A stretch of 64,000 nt of DNA. Source: Chloroflexota bacterium. GTDB taxonomy: Bacteria > Chloroflexota > Dehalococcoidia > Lucifugimonadales > UBA3495. Positions 9,854 to 18,810 of the stretch are shown here, in pieces. The translations under genes were made by a program, and so were the position numbers. The DNA lies in NCBI GenBank assembly GCA_028875655.1, contig JAPPCX010000006.1, positions 1 through 64,000 on the forward strand, written 5' to 3'. Under the pieces are notes generated by a model, which saw nothing but the letters and a program-made list of their open reading frames with translations, was not told where the DNA came from and made no database searches. Position 1 is the first letter of the stretch, and each line of letters starts with the position of its first letter.

Positions 9854-10711
9854 TTACCGCCCCTGGAAGCTGAAACCCAGCCGTCGCGTCAGCGTCGCCC
9901 AGAAGTAGTTCGGCTCGTTAGCCCGCAGAAATCGCGCCCGATACGGGCTGTGCGTGATCCTGACCCAATCCCCCGGCTCTATCGGATGATTCTCAAACCC
10001 GTCAACGCTGATGATAGCCTCCTGAGATCCTTCCAGGTGAAAATCCACGCTGCTGGTGGGACTCAACACCAGCGGCGTCGTCAACCCCACGTGCGATGCC
10101 AGGGGTGTCAGCACCAAATCGTCGGACAGCGGGTCTATGATTGGGCCTCCTGCTGCGAAACTGTACCCAGTGCTACCCGTCGCAGTTGCCAAGATCACGC
10201 CGTCGGCGCGGAACGTGGAGACGTCTGCTCCGTCGATCGCCGCCCGCACCGTGATCACCCGCGATACGCGGCTTCGGGACAACACAACATCGTTCAGGGC
10301 GTGGTAAGGACCCTGCGAAGCCGGCGCCTCCGCATCCGTCGTGTTGCGCCGGTACACCTCGGCCTTCAGCATACTGTGTTCCGACACCCTGACGTTGCCG
10401 TTCAGGTAACGGGGCAACTGCTCCATAACTCCCGGCACGGTCAACTCGGTCATAAAACCCAGCCGGCCCATGTTGATACCGAGCAGCGGTATGCCCCTGG
10501 GCGCAACCGCCCGGTTCACCCGCAGGATGGTACCGTCGCCCCCAATGGTGACTACCAGGTCGGTGTCCTCGGCTCGCTCTGCGATGTCCTCCGCGTCCTC
10601 GGCCCGCAGGATCCAACTGTTGGCCCCCAGGTTCAGCTCGCCGACGATGGCGTGAGCCAGGTCGAGGGCCTCCGGTATCAGGTCGTTGTAGGCGATGCCG
10701 ACGGTTTTCAT
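9854..10711 (-). CDS. nadK: NAD kinase
   Basis: Phosphorylates NAD to NADP using ATP or polyphosphate. The 285-residue protein has the GGDGT motif with the catalytic Asp near residue 59, the NDVVLSR block, and the glycine-rich TGSTGYSFAAGG loop. The length is normal. It is 6 bp downstream of nuoN and 6 bp upstream of a Nudix gene, so it is probably cotranscribed with complex I. Confidence 0.95.
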   Translation of the reverse strand: MKTVGIAYNDLIPEALDLAHAIVGELNLGANSWILRAEDAEDIAERAEDTDLVVTIGGDGTILRVNRAVAPRGIPLLGINMGRLGFMTELTVPGVMEQLPRYLNGNVRVSEHSMLKAEVYRRNTTDAEAPASQGPYHALNDVVLSRSRVSRVITVRAAIDGADVSTFRADGVILATATGSTGYSFAAGGPIIDPLSDDLVLTPLASHVGLTTPLVLSPTSSVDFHLEGSQEAIISVDGFENHPIEPGDWVRITHSPYRARFLRANEPNYFWATLTRRLGFSFQGR

Positions 10712-10717
10712 GTTCGG

Positions 10718-12226
10718 CTACCCGCCGGCCAGCACCGACACGGCCCGTTCCGCCGCTCCCAGCAGTGTCATTGGTGCTACCCCCAACCACACCAGCGCCA
10801 GCGTCGCCACACCCAGCGCCACGTTGACCGGCCAGGATGCTCGCACCCGCTCGGTGTGAATCGGCGTTTGCAGGAACATCACCTTGATGACCCGCAGGTA
10901 GTAGTACGCCGAAACCACGCTGTTGACCACGCCGATTATCACCAGCCACGTCATAAGCGACTCACCGGTGTTGATCGCCGCCGCGAAGACGTAGATCTTG
11001 GCGAAGAACAGCCCAGTAGGCGGCAATCCAATCAGCGCAATCAACGCCAGCGCCAGCGTGATAGCCAGGAACGGCGCGCGCCTCACCATCCCGGAGTAAT
11101 CGTAAATTTCGTCGCTGTTGATCCGGTTGCCGATACACACGATGGCGAAAAACGCCGTCAGGTTCGCCGCCGTGTACGCGGACAGGTAGAACAGCACGCT
11201 GCTCGGCCCGAACGTTTCGCTATCCGTCGCCGACGCCACGGCGGCCACTCCCACCAGGAGGTAACCCGCGTGCGCCACCGTGCTGTAACCGAACATCCTC
11301 TTGATGTTGCGCTGCGCAATCGCTACCAGGTTGCCGACTGTCATCGACAGCGCGGCCAGCCCCGCCAGCAGCACCCACCAGTCTCCGCCCAGTGCGTCGA
11401 ACCCGATGTAGAACACACGCAGCACCAGCGCAAACGCCGCCGCCTTGCTGGCGACCGACAGGAACGCCACCATGGGCGTGGGCGCGCCTTCGTACACGTC
11501 GGGCACCCACATCTGGAACGGCGCCGCCGACATCTTGAACCCGAAACCTACCAGCAGCAGCACGATGGCCAGCAATATCGCCATGCTCCCGAACGGGAAT
11601 GCACCCGCCGCCGCTCCCGCCGACAACGCCGCCGCTATCTCGTCCAGCCGCGTGCTCCCGGTGAAACCGTAAATCAGCGCCATCCCGTAGAGCATCAACG
11701 CGCTGCTCAACGCGCCGATGATCAGGAATTTCATTCCGGCTTCGCTGGACCTGCCGTTGGGCAGGAACGCCGCCAGCGCCGCCAACGGCAGCGTCGTCAA
11801 CTCCAGCGCGATATACATGGTGATCAGCTCGTTGGCTGACACCAGCAGCATCATTCCCGTCGCCGACAGCAGCATCAACCCGAAGAACTCGCCCTGCAGC
11901 CGCTCCATCCGCCGCACGTAGTCGGTCGAAACCAGGACCACCAGGCCCACGGCGGCCAATATCAGAAAGTTAAAGAACAGGGAGAATTTGTCGATCGACA
12001 GCGTATGCAGGACTACGGAACCTTCCGCCGCCAGTTCACTCGCCCCTGAGCCCGTCAGATCGGCTACCTGCCACGCGCTCAACGCTGCCGGCGCCGCGAG
12101 TCCCACAAACGACAACCCGACCAGCAGCCCCGTGCGCCGGGTCAGCAAATCAACGACGATAACCAGCATCGCCAGCGCCGCCAGCGCCAGCGGCGGAGAA
12201 ATCAGGTAAAGGTCGTAGGCGTTCAT
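10718..12226 (-). CDS. nuoN: NADH-quinone oxidoreductase subunit N
   Basis: Membrane proton-pumping subunit of complex I, of the Mrp-antiporter type. About 502 residues made almost wholly of transmembrane helices. The conserved antiporter block is seen around KRMFGYSTVAHAGYLL. The start at 12226 (MNAYDLYLISPP) is chosen because it begins the first hydrophobic segment and avoids the overlap with nuoM that an in-frame start at 12280 would give; no strong ribosome-binding site is seen for either. It is the last nuo gene. Confidence 0.93.
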   Translation of the reverse strand: MNAYDLYLISPPLALAALAMLVIVVDLLTRRTGLLVGLSFVGLAAPAALSAWQVADLTGSGASELAAEGSVVLHTLSIDKFSLFFNFLILAAVGLVVLVSTDYVRRMERLQGEFFGLMLLSATGMMLLVSANELITMYIALELTTLPLAALAAFLPNGRSSEAGMKFLIIGALSSALMLYGMALIYGFTGSTRLDEIAAALSAGAAAGAFPFGSMAILLAIVLLLVGFGFKMSAAPFQMWVPDVYEGAPTPMVAFLSVASKAAAFALVLRVFYIGFDALGGDWWVLLAGLAALSMTVGNLVAIAQRNIKRMFGYSTVAHAGYLLVGVAAVASATDSETFGPSSVLFYLSAYTAANLTAFFAIVCIGNRINSDEIYDYSGMVRRAPFLAITLALALIALIGLPPTGLFFAKIYVFAAAINTGESLMTWLVIIGVVNSVVSAYYYLRVIKVMFLQTPIHTERVRASWPVNVALGVATLALVWLGVAPMTLLGAAERAVSVLAGG

Positions 12227-12245
12227 GCTCTGCGTTCGCTCATTT

Positions 12246-13781
12246 CTATCGGCTACCGGCAATGCCCAGGTTGTAGGCATTCACAATCGGTTCCAGTCCG
12301 TCGCGGAAAACGTCGGTCAGCCACGCCGGGTAGATTCCAACGGCAAATATGCTGATTACCAGCAGCGCCACCGGCACCGTGTTAACCAGGGACGCGTCGG
12401 TCAACCCGTCCCACCGCGCCGGCCTCGGCCCAAACATCGTCCGCTGTATCATCCACAAGATGTATCCCGCCGCCAGGATGATGCCCAACACCGCCAGTAT
12501 CGTCAATGCCGGGAACGCACGGAACGCGCCGAAGAACACCAGCAACTCGGACACGAACCCGCTCATCGCCGGCAGTCCCAGCGATGCCGCGCCGGCAATC
12601 AGGAACGCCCCCGCCAGTATCGGCATCCGGTTGGCCAGCCCGCCCAGGTCGGGTATGTGCCGCGTGTGCGTCTTTTCGTACAGGATGCCGACTGCGACGA
12701 ACAGCAGCCCTGTTATCGTCCCGTGGGTGAACAACTGCATCGCCGCGCCGGTCAAACCGGCGTCGGTCAACGCTCCGCCAACCACCGCCACCGAACCAAT
12801 GCCTATCAGCACCAGACCCATGTGGCTCACGCTGGAGTATGCGATCAGCCGCTTCAGGTCCGTCTGGCGCAATGTTACCACCGCGCCGTACAGCACGCTG
12901 ATTACGCCCAACGCGACTATGGGCAGAGCGAAGTTCGCCAGCTGCTCGGGGAACATCCCGGCGTTGACGCGCAGCAGCCCGTAGCCGCCCATCTTCAGCA
13001 TCACGCCGGCCAGCATGACGCTGCCGGCGGTCGGCGCGTCGGTATGCGCGTCGGGCAGCCAAGTATGCACCGGCCAGGTGGGGAGTTTCACCGCAAACGC
13101 GATGAAGAACAGCCAGAACAGTACGCCCAACGGCAGAGCAGCCCGCGATGCGTCCAGCGCTCCGCCCGGTTCCAGCAGGCGCGTCATGTCGAAGCTGCCC
13201 ACGCCGGAACTTACGAACACGGCGACGATGGCAACCAGCATGAACGCCGAGCCCAGGATGGTGAAGATCAGGAACTTCATCGCCGAGTATTCCCGCCGTC
13301 CGGTTCCCCAGGTGGAAATCAGCAGGTACATCGGCACCAGCTCGATTTCCCAGAACAGGAAGAACAGCAGGAAGTCCAGCGACGTGAAGACACCCATCAC
13401 GGCCGTTTGCAGCACGAACAGCCAGATGAAATACTCTTTGACCCGGTCGTTGATGTGGAAGGATACAAATACCGCGCACAGACCCAGTAGGCCGGTCAGC
13501 ATCACCAGCGGCGCGCTGATGCCGTCCACGCCCAGCAGGTAACTCGCCTGCACCGTCCCGGTGTCAATCCAGTCGAAGCGGTCGATCAGCTGGAACCGGT
13601 CGCCACCCGGCTGGAACAGCACGAACACAATGACCGACAGCACCAGGTCGGCCAGCGCCACGATGCCGGCATACCACCGGATCGAGCGCGCGTCCCGCAC
13701 GATTCCCGTTGCCAGCAGCAGCGCGGCCACCGCCGGCAGGAACACCGTCGCAGTCAGCAATCCGTTGAATCCGCTCGGCAT
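12246..13781 (-). CDS. nuoM: NADH-quinone oxidoreductase subunit M
   Basis: Antiporter-like proton-pumping subunit of complex I, 511 residues and strongly hydrophobic. Conserved features include the WEIELVPMYLLI block with its helix glutamate, PTWPVHTWLPDAHTDAP, and the KRLIAYSSVSHMG segment with the pumping lysine. It lies 6 bp after nuoL. Confidence 0.95.
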   Translation of the reverse strand: MPSGFNGLLTATVFLPAVAALLLATGIVRDARSIRWYAGIVALADLVLSVIVFVLFQPGGDRFQLIDRFDWIDTGTVQASYLLGVDGISAPLVMLTGLLGLCAVFVSFHINDRVKEYFIWLFVLQTAVMGVFTSLDFLLFFLFWEIELVPMYLLISTWGTGRREYSAMKFLIFTILGSAFMLVAIVAVFVSSGVGSFDMTRLLEPGGALDASRAALPLGVLFWLFFIAFAVKLPTWPVHTWLPDAHTDAPTAGSVMLAGVMLKMGGYGLLRVNAGMFPEQLANFALPIVALGVISVLYGAVVTLRQTDLKRLIAYSSVSHMGLVLIGIGSVAVVGGALTDAGLTGAAMQLFTHGTITGLLFVAVGILYEKTHTRHIPDLGGLANRMPILAGAFLIAGAASLGLPAMSGFVSELLVFFGAFRAFPALTILAVLGIILAAGYILWMIQRTMFGPRPARWDGLTDASLVNTVPVALLVISIFAVGIYPAWLTDVFRDGLEPIVNAYNLGIAGSR

Positions 13782-13787
13782 GGTCAG

Positions 13788-15827
13788 TTATCCCAGTATC
13801 AAGTACAGCACGATGATGACCAGGCCGCCGAGGGCAGCCACCAACGGGTATGTTTGCACCTGTCCGTTTTGAGCCAGCGCGATCAGGCTGCCGACGTTGC
13901 GTGAAATCCAGCCCGTCAAACCCACGATCCCGTCAACGATGTTGCGGTCAAACCAGTCCGTGACCGCCGCCACAACACGGTAAAACACGCGCCCAACGAT
14001 TACTCCTTCGTAAAGATGATCCAGGTAATAGCGTTGCGCCAGGACGGCGTGAATTATCCCACCCCTGGTCAGAGGATCGGTATTCGTGAACCCCCTCGGC
14101 CAGGCGTAAGTCAGCACCGCCAGTCCGATCCCGGCCAAGGCAACCACGTTGGAAATCACGGCCATCGCGATGCTGAACGGCGGCGCGTGGTGTCCGTCGT
14201 GCAAACCGGACGCGAAGTAGTCCGTCAACCAATGCGACGGTATCAACCCGAACACGCTCTTAACCCCGATCGGGTTCGCTACCCATCCGGCTATCACCGC
14301 GCTGATCCCCAGGAAAACCATCGGCCCAACCATCCACCACGGGGATTCGCCCAAGTGTACGTGATGGCTGACGCCCGTCGGCGCCGGCTGGCCCGCTTCC
14401 TCGCAGTCGTGCAACTCCTGCTCGCCGCCGCCGCGAAACTCGCCGTGGAAGGTCAGATGCACCATGCGGAACGAGTAGAACGCCGTCAACAGCACGCCTA
14501 CCAGCAACAATACGAAGACCAGCAGGCTCACCGACGTTTCTACAGCTCCCGTGCCGAGCCATGCCTCCAGCAGAATCTCGTCCTTGCTCCAGAAACCGGC
14601 CAGCGGGAAGATTCCCACCAGGCTCAGCGCGCCGATCACCGTCAGCCAGTACGTGAACGGCATCGCCTTGCGCAACCCGCCCATGTACATCATGTTGAAC
14701 GTACCGGCGGCGTGGTTGACGCTGCCTGCCCCCAGGAACAGCAATGCCTTGAAAAATGCGTGGGTGAACAGGTGGAACAGCGCGGCGTTGTACGCGCCGA
14801 TGCCCAGCGCGGCCATCATGTAACCCAGCTGGCTCACCGTCGAGTACGCCATGACTCGCTTGATGTCGTTCGCCGCCAGGCCCATGGTCGCCGCGAACAC
14901 GGCGGTGAACGCTCCGATCAACGCCACCACCATCATCGCGCCCTCAGACTCGGAGAACACCGGGAAGAACCGGCCCACCAGGAACACGCCGGCCGCCACC
15001 ATCGTCGCCGCGTGAATCAACGCGCTGACGGGCGTTGGGCCTTCCATCGCGTCCGGCAGCCAGGTGTGCAGCGGGAATTGTCCGCTCTTGCCGGCCGCGC
15101 CCGCGAACAAACCGAGGCACAACCAGAGCAGCGCGCCGCCCGCCACGATGCCCGCACCGCCCGCCGCTATCGGGGCCGCCGCCGTCCAGATGTCGGGAAT
15201 ATGCAGCGCGTTCAAACCCTGCGCCGCGAAGTCGTCCGCCTGGAAGAACAGGAAAATGATCGCCAGCAGGAACCCCACGTCGCCGATGCGCGTGATGATG
15301 AACGCCTTTTTAGCCGCCGCTGCTGCCGATGGCCGGTCGTGCCAGAACCCGATCAGCAGGTAAGAGGACAGGCCCACCAGTTCCCAGAACACGTACATCT
15401 GCACGATGTTCGACGCCAACACCAGCCCGATCATGGACGCGCTGAAGAGCGACATATAGGCGTAATACCGCGCGAAACTCTCGTCGCCGTCCATGTAGCC
15501 CATGGAGTAGATCTGGACCATCAGGCTGACGCCGGTCACCACCACCAGCATCACGTTGGTTAAGGGGTCAAGCAGCAGACCCATCTGCACCGACGCTCCC
15601 GGCGCCAGGTTAAGCCACAGATGCGGGGCGAAGTCGTACACCACGCCGTGGGCGTGAGACCGCAACAGCCACAGGGAGAGCACGAACCCCACGCCCAGCG
15701 CCAGAATCGTTACGTAGCCGGCCGCCTTTGCCACGCTTGGCCCCAACGGGCGGATCACTCCTCCAATCAGCAGGAACGACGCAACAGGCAACAGGAAAAT
15801 TGCCCAGACCAGGGCTTCGCTCAGCAT
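13788..15827 (-). CDS. nuoL: NADH-quinone oxidoreductase subunit L
   Basis: Distal antiporter-like subunit of complex I whose long lateral helix braces the membrane arm. 679 residues, with FWELVGLSSYLLIGFW, FPLHTWLPDAMEGPTPVSALIHAATM and KRVMAYSTVSQLGYM as recognisable NuoL blocks. A hydrophilic insert near residue 480 (EQELHDCEEAG) is followed by the C-terminal helices. It follows the small DUF2007 gene by 13 bp. Confidence 0.95.
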   Translation of the reverse strand: MLSEALVWAIFLLPVASFLLIGGVIRPLGPSVAKAAGYVTILALGVGFVLSLWLLRSHAHGVVYDFAPHLWLNLAPGASVQMGLLLDPLTNVMLVVVTGVSLMVQIYSMGYMDGDESFARYYAYMSLFSASMIGLVLASNIVQMYVFWELVGLSSYLLIGFWHDRPSAAAAAKKAFIITRIGDVGFLLAIIFLFFQADDFAAQGLNALHIPDIWTAAAPIAAGGAGIVAGGALLWLCLGLFAGAAGKSGQFPLHTWLPDAMEGPTPVSALIHAATMVAAGVFLVGRFFPVFSESEGAMMVVALIGAFTAVFAATMGLAANDIKRVMAYSTVSQLGYMMAALGIGAYNAALFHLFTHAFFKALLFLGAGSVNHAAGTFNMMYMGGLRKAMPFTYWLTVIGALSLVGIFPLAGFWSKDEILLEAWLGTGAVETSVSLLVFVLLLVGVLLTAFYSFRMVHLTFHGEFRGGGEQELHDCEEAGQPAPTGVSHHVHLGESPWWMVGPMVFLGISAVIAGWVANPIGVKSVFGLIPSHWLTDYFASGLHDGHHAPPFSIAMAVISNVVALAGIGLAVLTYAWPRGFTNTDPLTRGGIIHAVLAQRYYLDHLYEGVIVGRVFYRVVAAVTDWFDRNIVDGIVGLTGWISRNVGSLIALAQNGQVQTYPLVAALGGLVIIVLYLILG

Positions 15828-15840
15828 CTCGCGTCCTTCC

Positions 15841-16035
15841 TCACAGCTTCCGCACGATCTCTTCGGCTACGTGCTCGCGCCCCTTGGGCACGTAGATGCG
15901 GAACGCTGCCCGCTCGCTCCAGTCGCGTATATCCCCTTCCGGCAAGATACGGCTGGGCAAGCCCTCGGCTTCCAGGACTTCCTTCCAGATTTCGGCGGCC
16001 ATCAAGTTCGGCGCGCGTTTGAATTCAACCCACAT
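15841..16035 (-). CDS. DUF2007-like small protein inside the nuo operon
   Basis: A 64-residue soluble protein. It begins MWVEFKRAPNLMAAEIWKEVLEAEGLP and continues to a C-terminal IYVPKG..HVAEEIVRKL. This alpha/beta pattern (helix that scans for an alternative copy, then a strand with V-x-K/P) is that of DUF2007, called 'putative signal transducing protein'. Its ATG overlaps the nuoK stop by one base (TGATG), so it is translated with complex I. The function is unknown; an assembly or regulatory role at complex I is only an inference from position. Confidence 0.7.
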   Translation of the reverse strand: MWVEFKRAPNLMAAEIWKEVLEAEGLPSRILPEGDIRDWSERAAFRIYVPKGREHVAEEIVRKL

Positions 16036-16364
16036 CAGTGCCTCATCGCCGCCGCGTCGGTCAGATCAACGCTCTCGGTGTTGCGGAACATGGCAAACAC
16101 TATCCCCAACCCCAGAGCAATCTCCGCCGCCGCCACCGTGATGATGAAAACGGCAAAAACCTGCCCCGTCAGCACCGCCGACAGCGCGTCCTGCACCGCA
16201 TACGGCGCCAGCCAGCGACCCATCGCCACCAGGGTCAAGTTGACGCCGTTGAACATCAGCTCAATGGACATCAGGACAGCGATGAAGTTCCTCCGCGCCA
16301 GCGCCCCGTACAGGCCCACGCAGAACAGCACGGCGGCCACCACCAGCATCGATTCCAGGGACAC
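16035..16364 (-). CDS. nuoK: NADH-quinone oxidoreductase subunit K
   Basis: Small three-helix subunit of the complex I membrane arm, about 109 residues. It carries the conserved glutamates in SIELMFNGVNL and AAAEIALGL. The GTG start at 16364 is chosen because GGGAGG lies 6 nt before it and it gives the normal NuoK length; the reading frame is open further upstream but that part overlaps nuoJ and is not hydrophobic. It starts 4 bp after the nuoJ stop. Confidence 0.93.
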   Translation of the reverse strand: MSLESMLVVAAVLFCVGLYGALARRNFIAVLMSIELMFNGVNLTLVAMGRWLAPYAVQDALSAVLTGQVFAVFIITVAAAEIALGLGIVFAMFRNTESVDLTDAAAMRH

Positions 16365-16368
16365 CGTG

Positions 16369-16971
16369 CTACCTCCCTCGCCCGCGGGCCAGCGCCAGCC
16401 CGCCAATCGCCGCCGCCAGCAGCAGCAGCGACACCGCCTCAAACGGCAGCACGAACTCGCCAACCAGCAGGTCGGCCAACCCACCGCCGGCCACGCTTTC
16501 CACTTCCTGCTCCGACAATCCCGATTCGGCCAGTCGCCCGGCGGCCTCTATGTCCACTATGCCCACCGCCTGCGTCTGAGCGATCTGAGACTTGGCCTCC
16601 AACCCTGCGCCGGCCAGCGTCGTCCAGTCCGTCGTTACCGCCGTGAATATCATTGCCGCCAGCAGCAGCCCCGAGATTATGCCCGCCGGTATCTGCAAAC
16701 GGTTCGGCGCGTTGCCCTGCCGCACGTCTCGCGTCAGCATGACGCCGAAAATGAACAGCACCGCAATGGCGCCCACGTAGATGAGTATCTGCACCACCGC
16801 CAGGAATTCCGCGTTCATCAACACATAGAAACCACCCACCGCCACGAACACCGTCGCCAGCAGCAGCGCAGCACGGAACAGGTCGCGCGACATCACCACA
16901 CCCACCGCGCCGGCAATCGCCACCACGGACAGGGCCCAGAAAACTACGTCCTTAAACCACTCGGCGCCCAT
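16369..16971 (-). CDS. nuoJ: NADH-quinone oxidoreductase subunit J
   Basis: Membrane subunit J of complex I, 200 residues, five predicted helices. The conserved third-helix region ILIYVGAIAVLFIFGVML, important for coupling, is intact. It abuts nuoI directly, with no spacer. Confidence 0.93.
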   Translation of the reverse strand: MGAEWFKDVVFWALSVVAIAGAVGVVMSRDLFRAALLLATVFVAVGGFYVLMNAEFLAVVQILIYVGAIAVLFIFGVMLTRDVRQGNAPNRLQIPAGIISGLLLAAMIFTAVTTDWTTLAGAGLEAKSQIAQTQAVGIVDIEAAGRLAESGLSEQEVESVAGGGLADLLVGEFVLPFEAVSLLLLAAAIGGLALARGRGR

Positions 16972-17559
16972 CTAGCTTTCGTCCTCGGCGCTCCGGTCGT
17001 TCGTGTTGCCGCCGGTCAGGCGCATCCCCGCTTTCTCGCGCTGATGCCATCGCCAGTTTTCCCGTCCCACTTCCCGCCATCCCAGTGGGCGGCTGACGCC
17101 GGGCTTGTACTCCATGCCCTCCAGTTGCGGGCGGAACCACGTGCTGGGATGCTTGTCCGCCTGTCGCAGCCGGTCAATGCTGATGACCAGGTCGGTCCGC
17201 TTGTATTGTCCTTCCTCGAACCCGCTGCCCATGAACAGCGCGTCGTAGGGACAGGCTTCCACGCACAAGCCGCAGAACATGCACCGCTGCAACTCGATGT
17301 CAAAGACCTCCAGCCGGTACTTGTCGCCCTGCAACGGCGCAGTTTCGCTTGGCGACGTCACAATCTTGATGATCCCCAGCGGGCAGTACTTGGCGCACGA
17401 CGCGCAGCCGGTGCATCGCTCCTCGTACCAGGTGAATTCCTCTCCCCGGAACCTCGGGTGCTGTTTCAACCGCTGTTCCGGATAAGACGTCGTGAACGGC
17501 TTACGCGCCAGGTTGGTCAGTGTTACCAACAACCCTTTCGCCATTTCCAGACCGTACAT
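16972..17559 (-). CDS. nuoI: NADH-quinone oxidoreductase subunit I
   Basis: Ferredoxin-like subunit that carries clusters N6a and N6b between the peripheral arm and NuoB. Two full 4Fe-4S motifs are visible: C49, C52, C55, C59 and C93, C96, C99, C103. The 195-residue length is normal. nuoH ends 18 bp before it. Confidence 0.95.
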   Translation of the reverse strand: MYGLEMAKGLLVTLTNLARKPFTTSYPEQRLKQHPRFRGEEFTWYEERCTGCASCAKYCPLGIIKIVTSPSETAPLQGDKYRLEVFDIELQRCMFCGLCVEACPYDALFMGSGFEEGQYKRTDLVISIDRLRQADKHPSTWFRPQLEGMEYKPGVSRPLGWREVGRENWRWHQREKAGMRLTGGNTNDRSAEDES

Positions 17560-17577
17560 CGCTTCGCCTCCCCTGCT

Positions 17578-18810
17578 CTAACCCACTTCAATCGTCGAAA
17601 CGCCGCGCACCACCGGCGACGCTGCCGCCGTGGTCCGCGAACTGTCCCGTACCTTCTGCCGGATTATCCACCCGAAAAACGCTATCGACACGACGGCAAC
17701 CGGAATGTTGATCGCCGTCATGATCCAGAGATCAGCCGTACTCAGCGCGCCGCTGGCGTCCCGCAGGAAGTACACCTCCAGCGTTACCACCGCCAAGTTG
17801 ATGAAGCTCAACGGCATCAGGAACTTCCAGCACACCGTCATGATCTGGTCCAACCGCAGCCTCGGGAACGTCGAACGAATCCACACGAACAGGAAGATGC
17901 CGATGAACGTCTTGATCAGGAACCACAGCCAGCCCAGCCAGTCAGCAACCGGCCCGGCCCATCCCGCCAGGAACAACGTGGCGATCAGGCCCGACACGAA
18001 CAGCGCACCGCCAAACTCCGCCGCCTGTATCAGCGCAAACTTGATGCCGCTGTACTCCGTGTGATAACCGGCGATGATTTCTGACTCCGCCTCGGCCACG
18101 TCGAAGGGCGTCCGGTTCAGCTCCGCCGACATTCCCGCCAGGAACACGAAGAAGGCCAACGGCTGCACCAGGAAGAACGGCACCGCCTGCGCGACCACGA
18201 TGTCACCGAGCGACATCGATCCGGCCACTATCACCACTCCCAGCAACGACAGCACCACAGGCACCTCGTAGCTGATGAGCACCGCAACAGCCCGGCCCGC
18301 GCCGAAGAGAGCGTACCGGTTGTTGGACGCCCAGCCTGCCGTGAAAATGGCAATCGACGTCAGCGAGCTCACCGCCAGTATGAACAGCACGCCCACGTTC
18401 AGGTCCACCAGCGCAACGTCCTTGGCGAAGGGTATCACCGCCGTCGCCACCAGCAGCGACGCCACCATGATGACGGGAACCGCCGTGAACGCCAGCCGGT
18501 CCGCGCCGTAGGGGATGATGTCTTCTTTCGTAATGAGCTTGGCCAGGTCGGCGATGGGTTGCAGCGCGCCGAACGGCCCCCAGCGGTTCGGCCCGACCCG
18601 GTTCTGGAACCGTCCGAGCAGCCGGCGCTCGCCCCAGCTCACTATGGCCGCGCCCAGCAGCACCGCGTTGATCAAGATCAGCATGATTACCAAGCCGGCA
18701 ATCACGAAGGCCAACCAGCAAGGCAGCACGTAGGCCGCCACGTTGAAAATCAGCGCAAACAGGGGGTTCCCGCCCAGCGCGCCCTGCGGGTCGAGGTGGC
18801 AGCCGTTCAT
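17578..18810 (-). CDS. nuoH: NADH-quinone oxidoreductase subunit H
   Basis: Membrane subunit that forms the quinone-binding chamber with NuoB and NuoD. 410 residues, multi-helix. Conserved blocks include GRFQNRVGPNRWGPFG, the loop AELNRTPFDVAEAESEI, and GYHTEYSG. Its ATG overlaps the nuoD stop by 4 bp. Confidence 0.95.
   Translation of the reverse strand: MNGCHLDPQGALGGNPLFALIFNVAAYVLPCWLAFVIAGLVIMLILINAVLLGAAIVSWGERRLLGRFQNRVGPNRWGPFGALQPIADLAKLITKEDIIPYGADRLAFTAVPVIMVASLLVATAVIPFAKDVALVDLNVGVLFILAVSSLTSIAIFTAGWASNNRYALFGAGRAVAVLISYEVPVVLSLLGVVIVAGSMSLGDIVVAQAVPFFLVQPLAFFVFLAGMSAELNRTPFDVAEAESEIIAGYHTEYSGIKFALIQAAEFGGALFVSGLIATLFLAGWAGPVADWLGWLWFLIKTFIGIFLFVWIRSTFPRLRLDQIMTVCWKFLMPLSFINLAVVTLEVYFLRDASGALSTADLWIMTAINIPVAVVSIAFFGWIIRQKVRDSSRTTAAASPVVRGVSTIEVG

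Noticed and set aside
9716-15563. Long forward frames opposite nadK and nuoLMN
   Set aside because: They mirror conserved membrane-protein genes on the other strand and read as Arg/His/Gln-rich nonsense.
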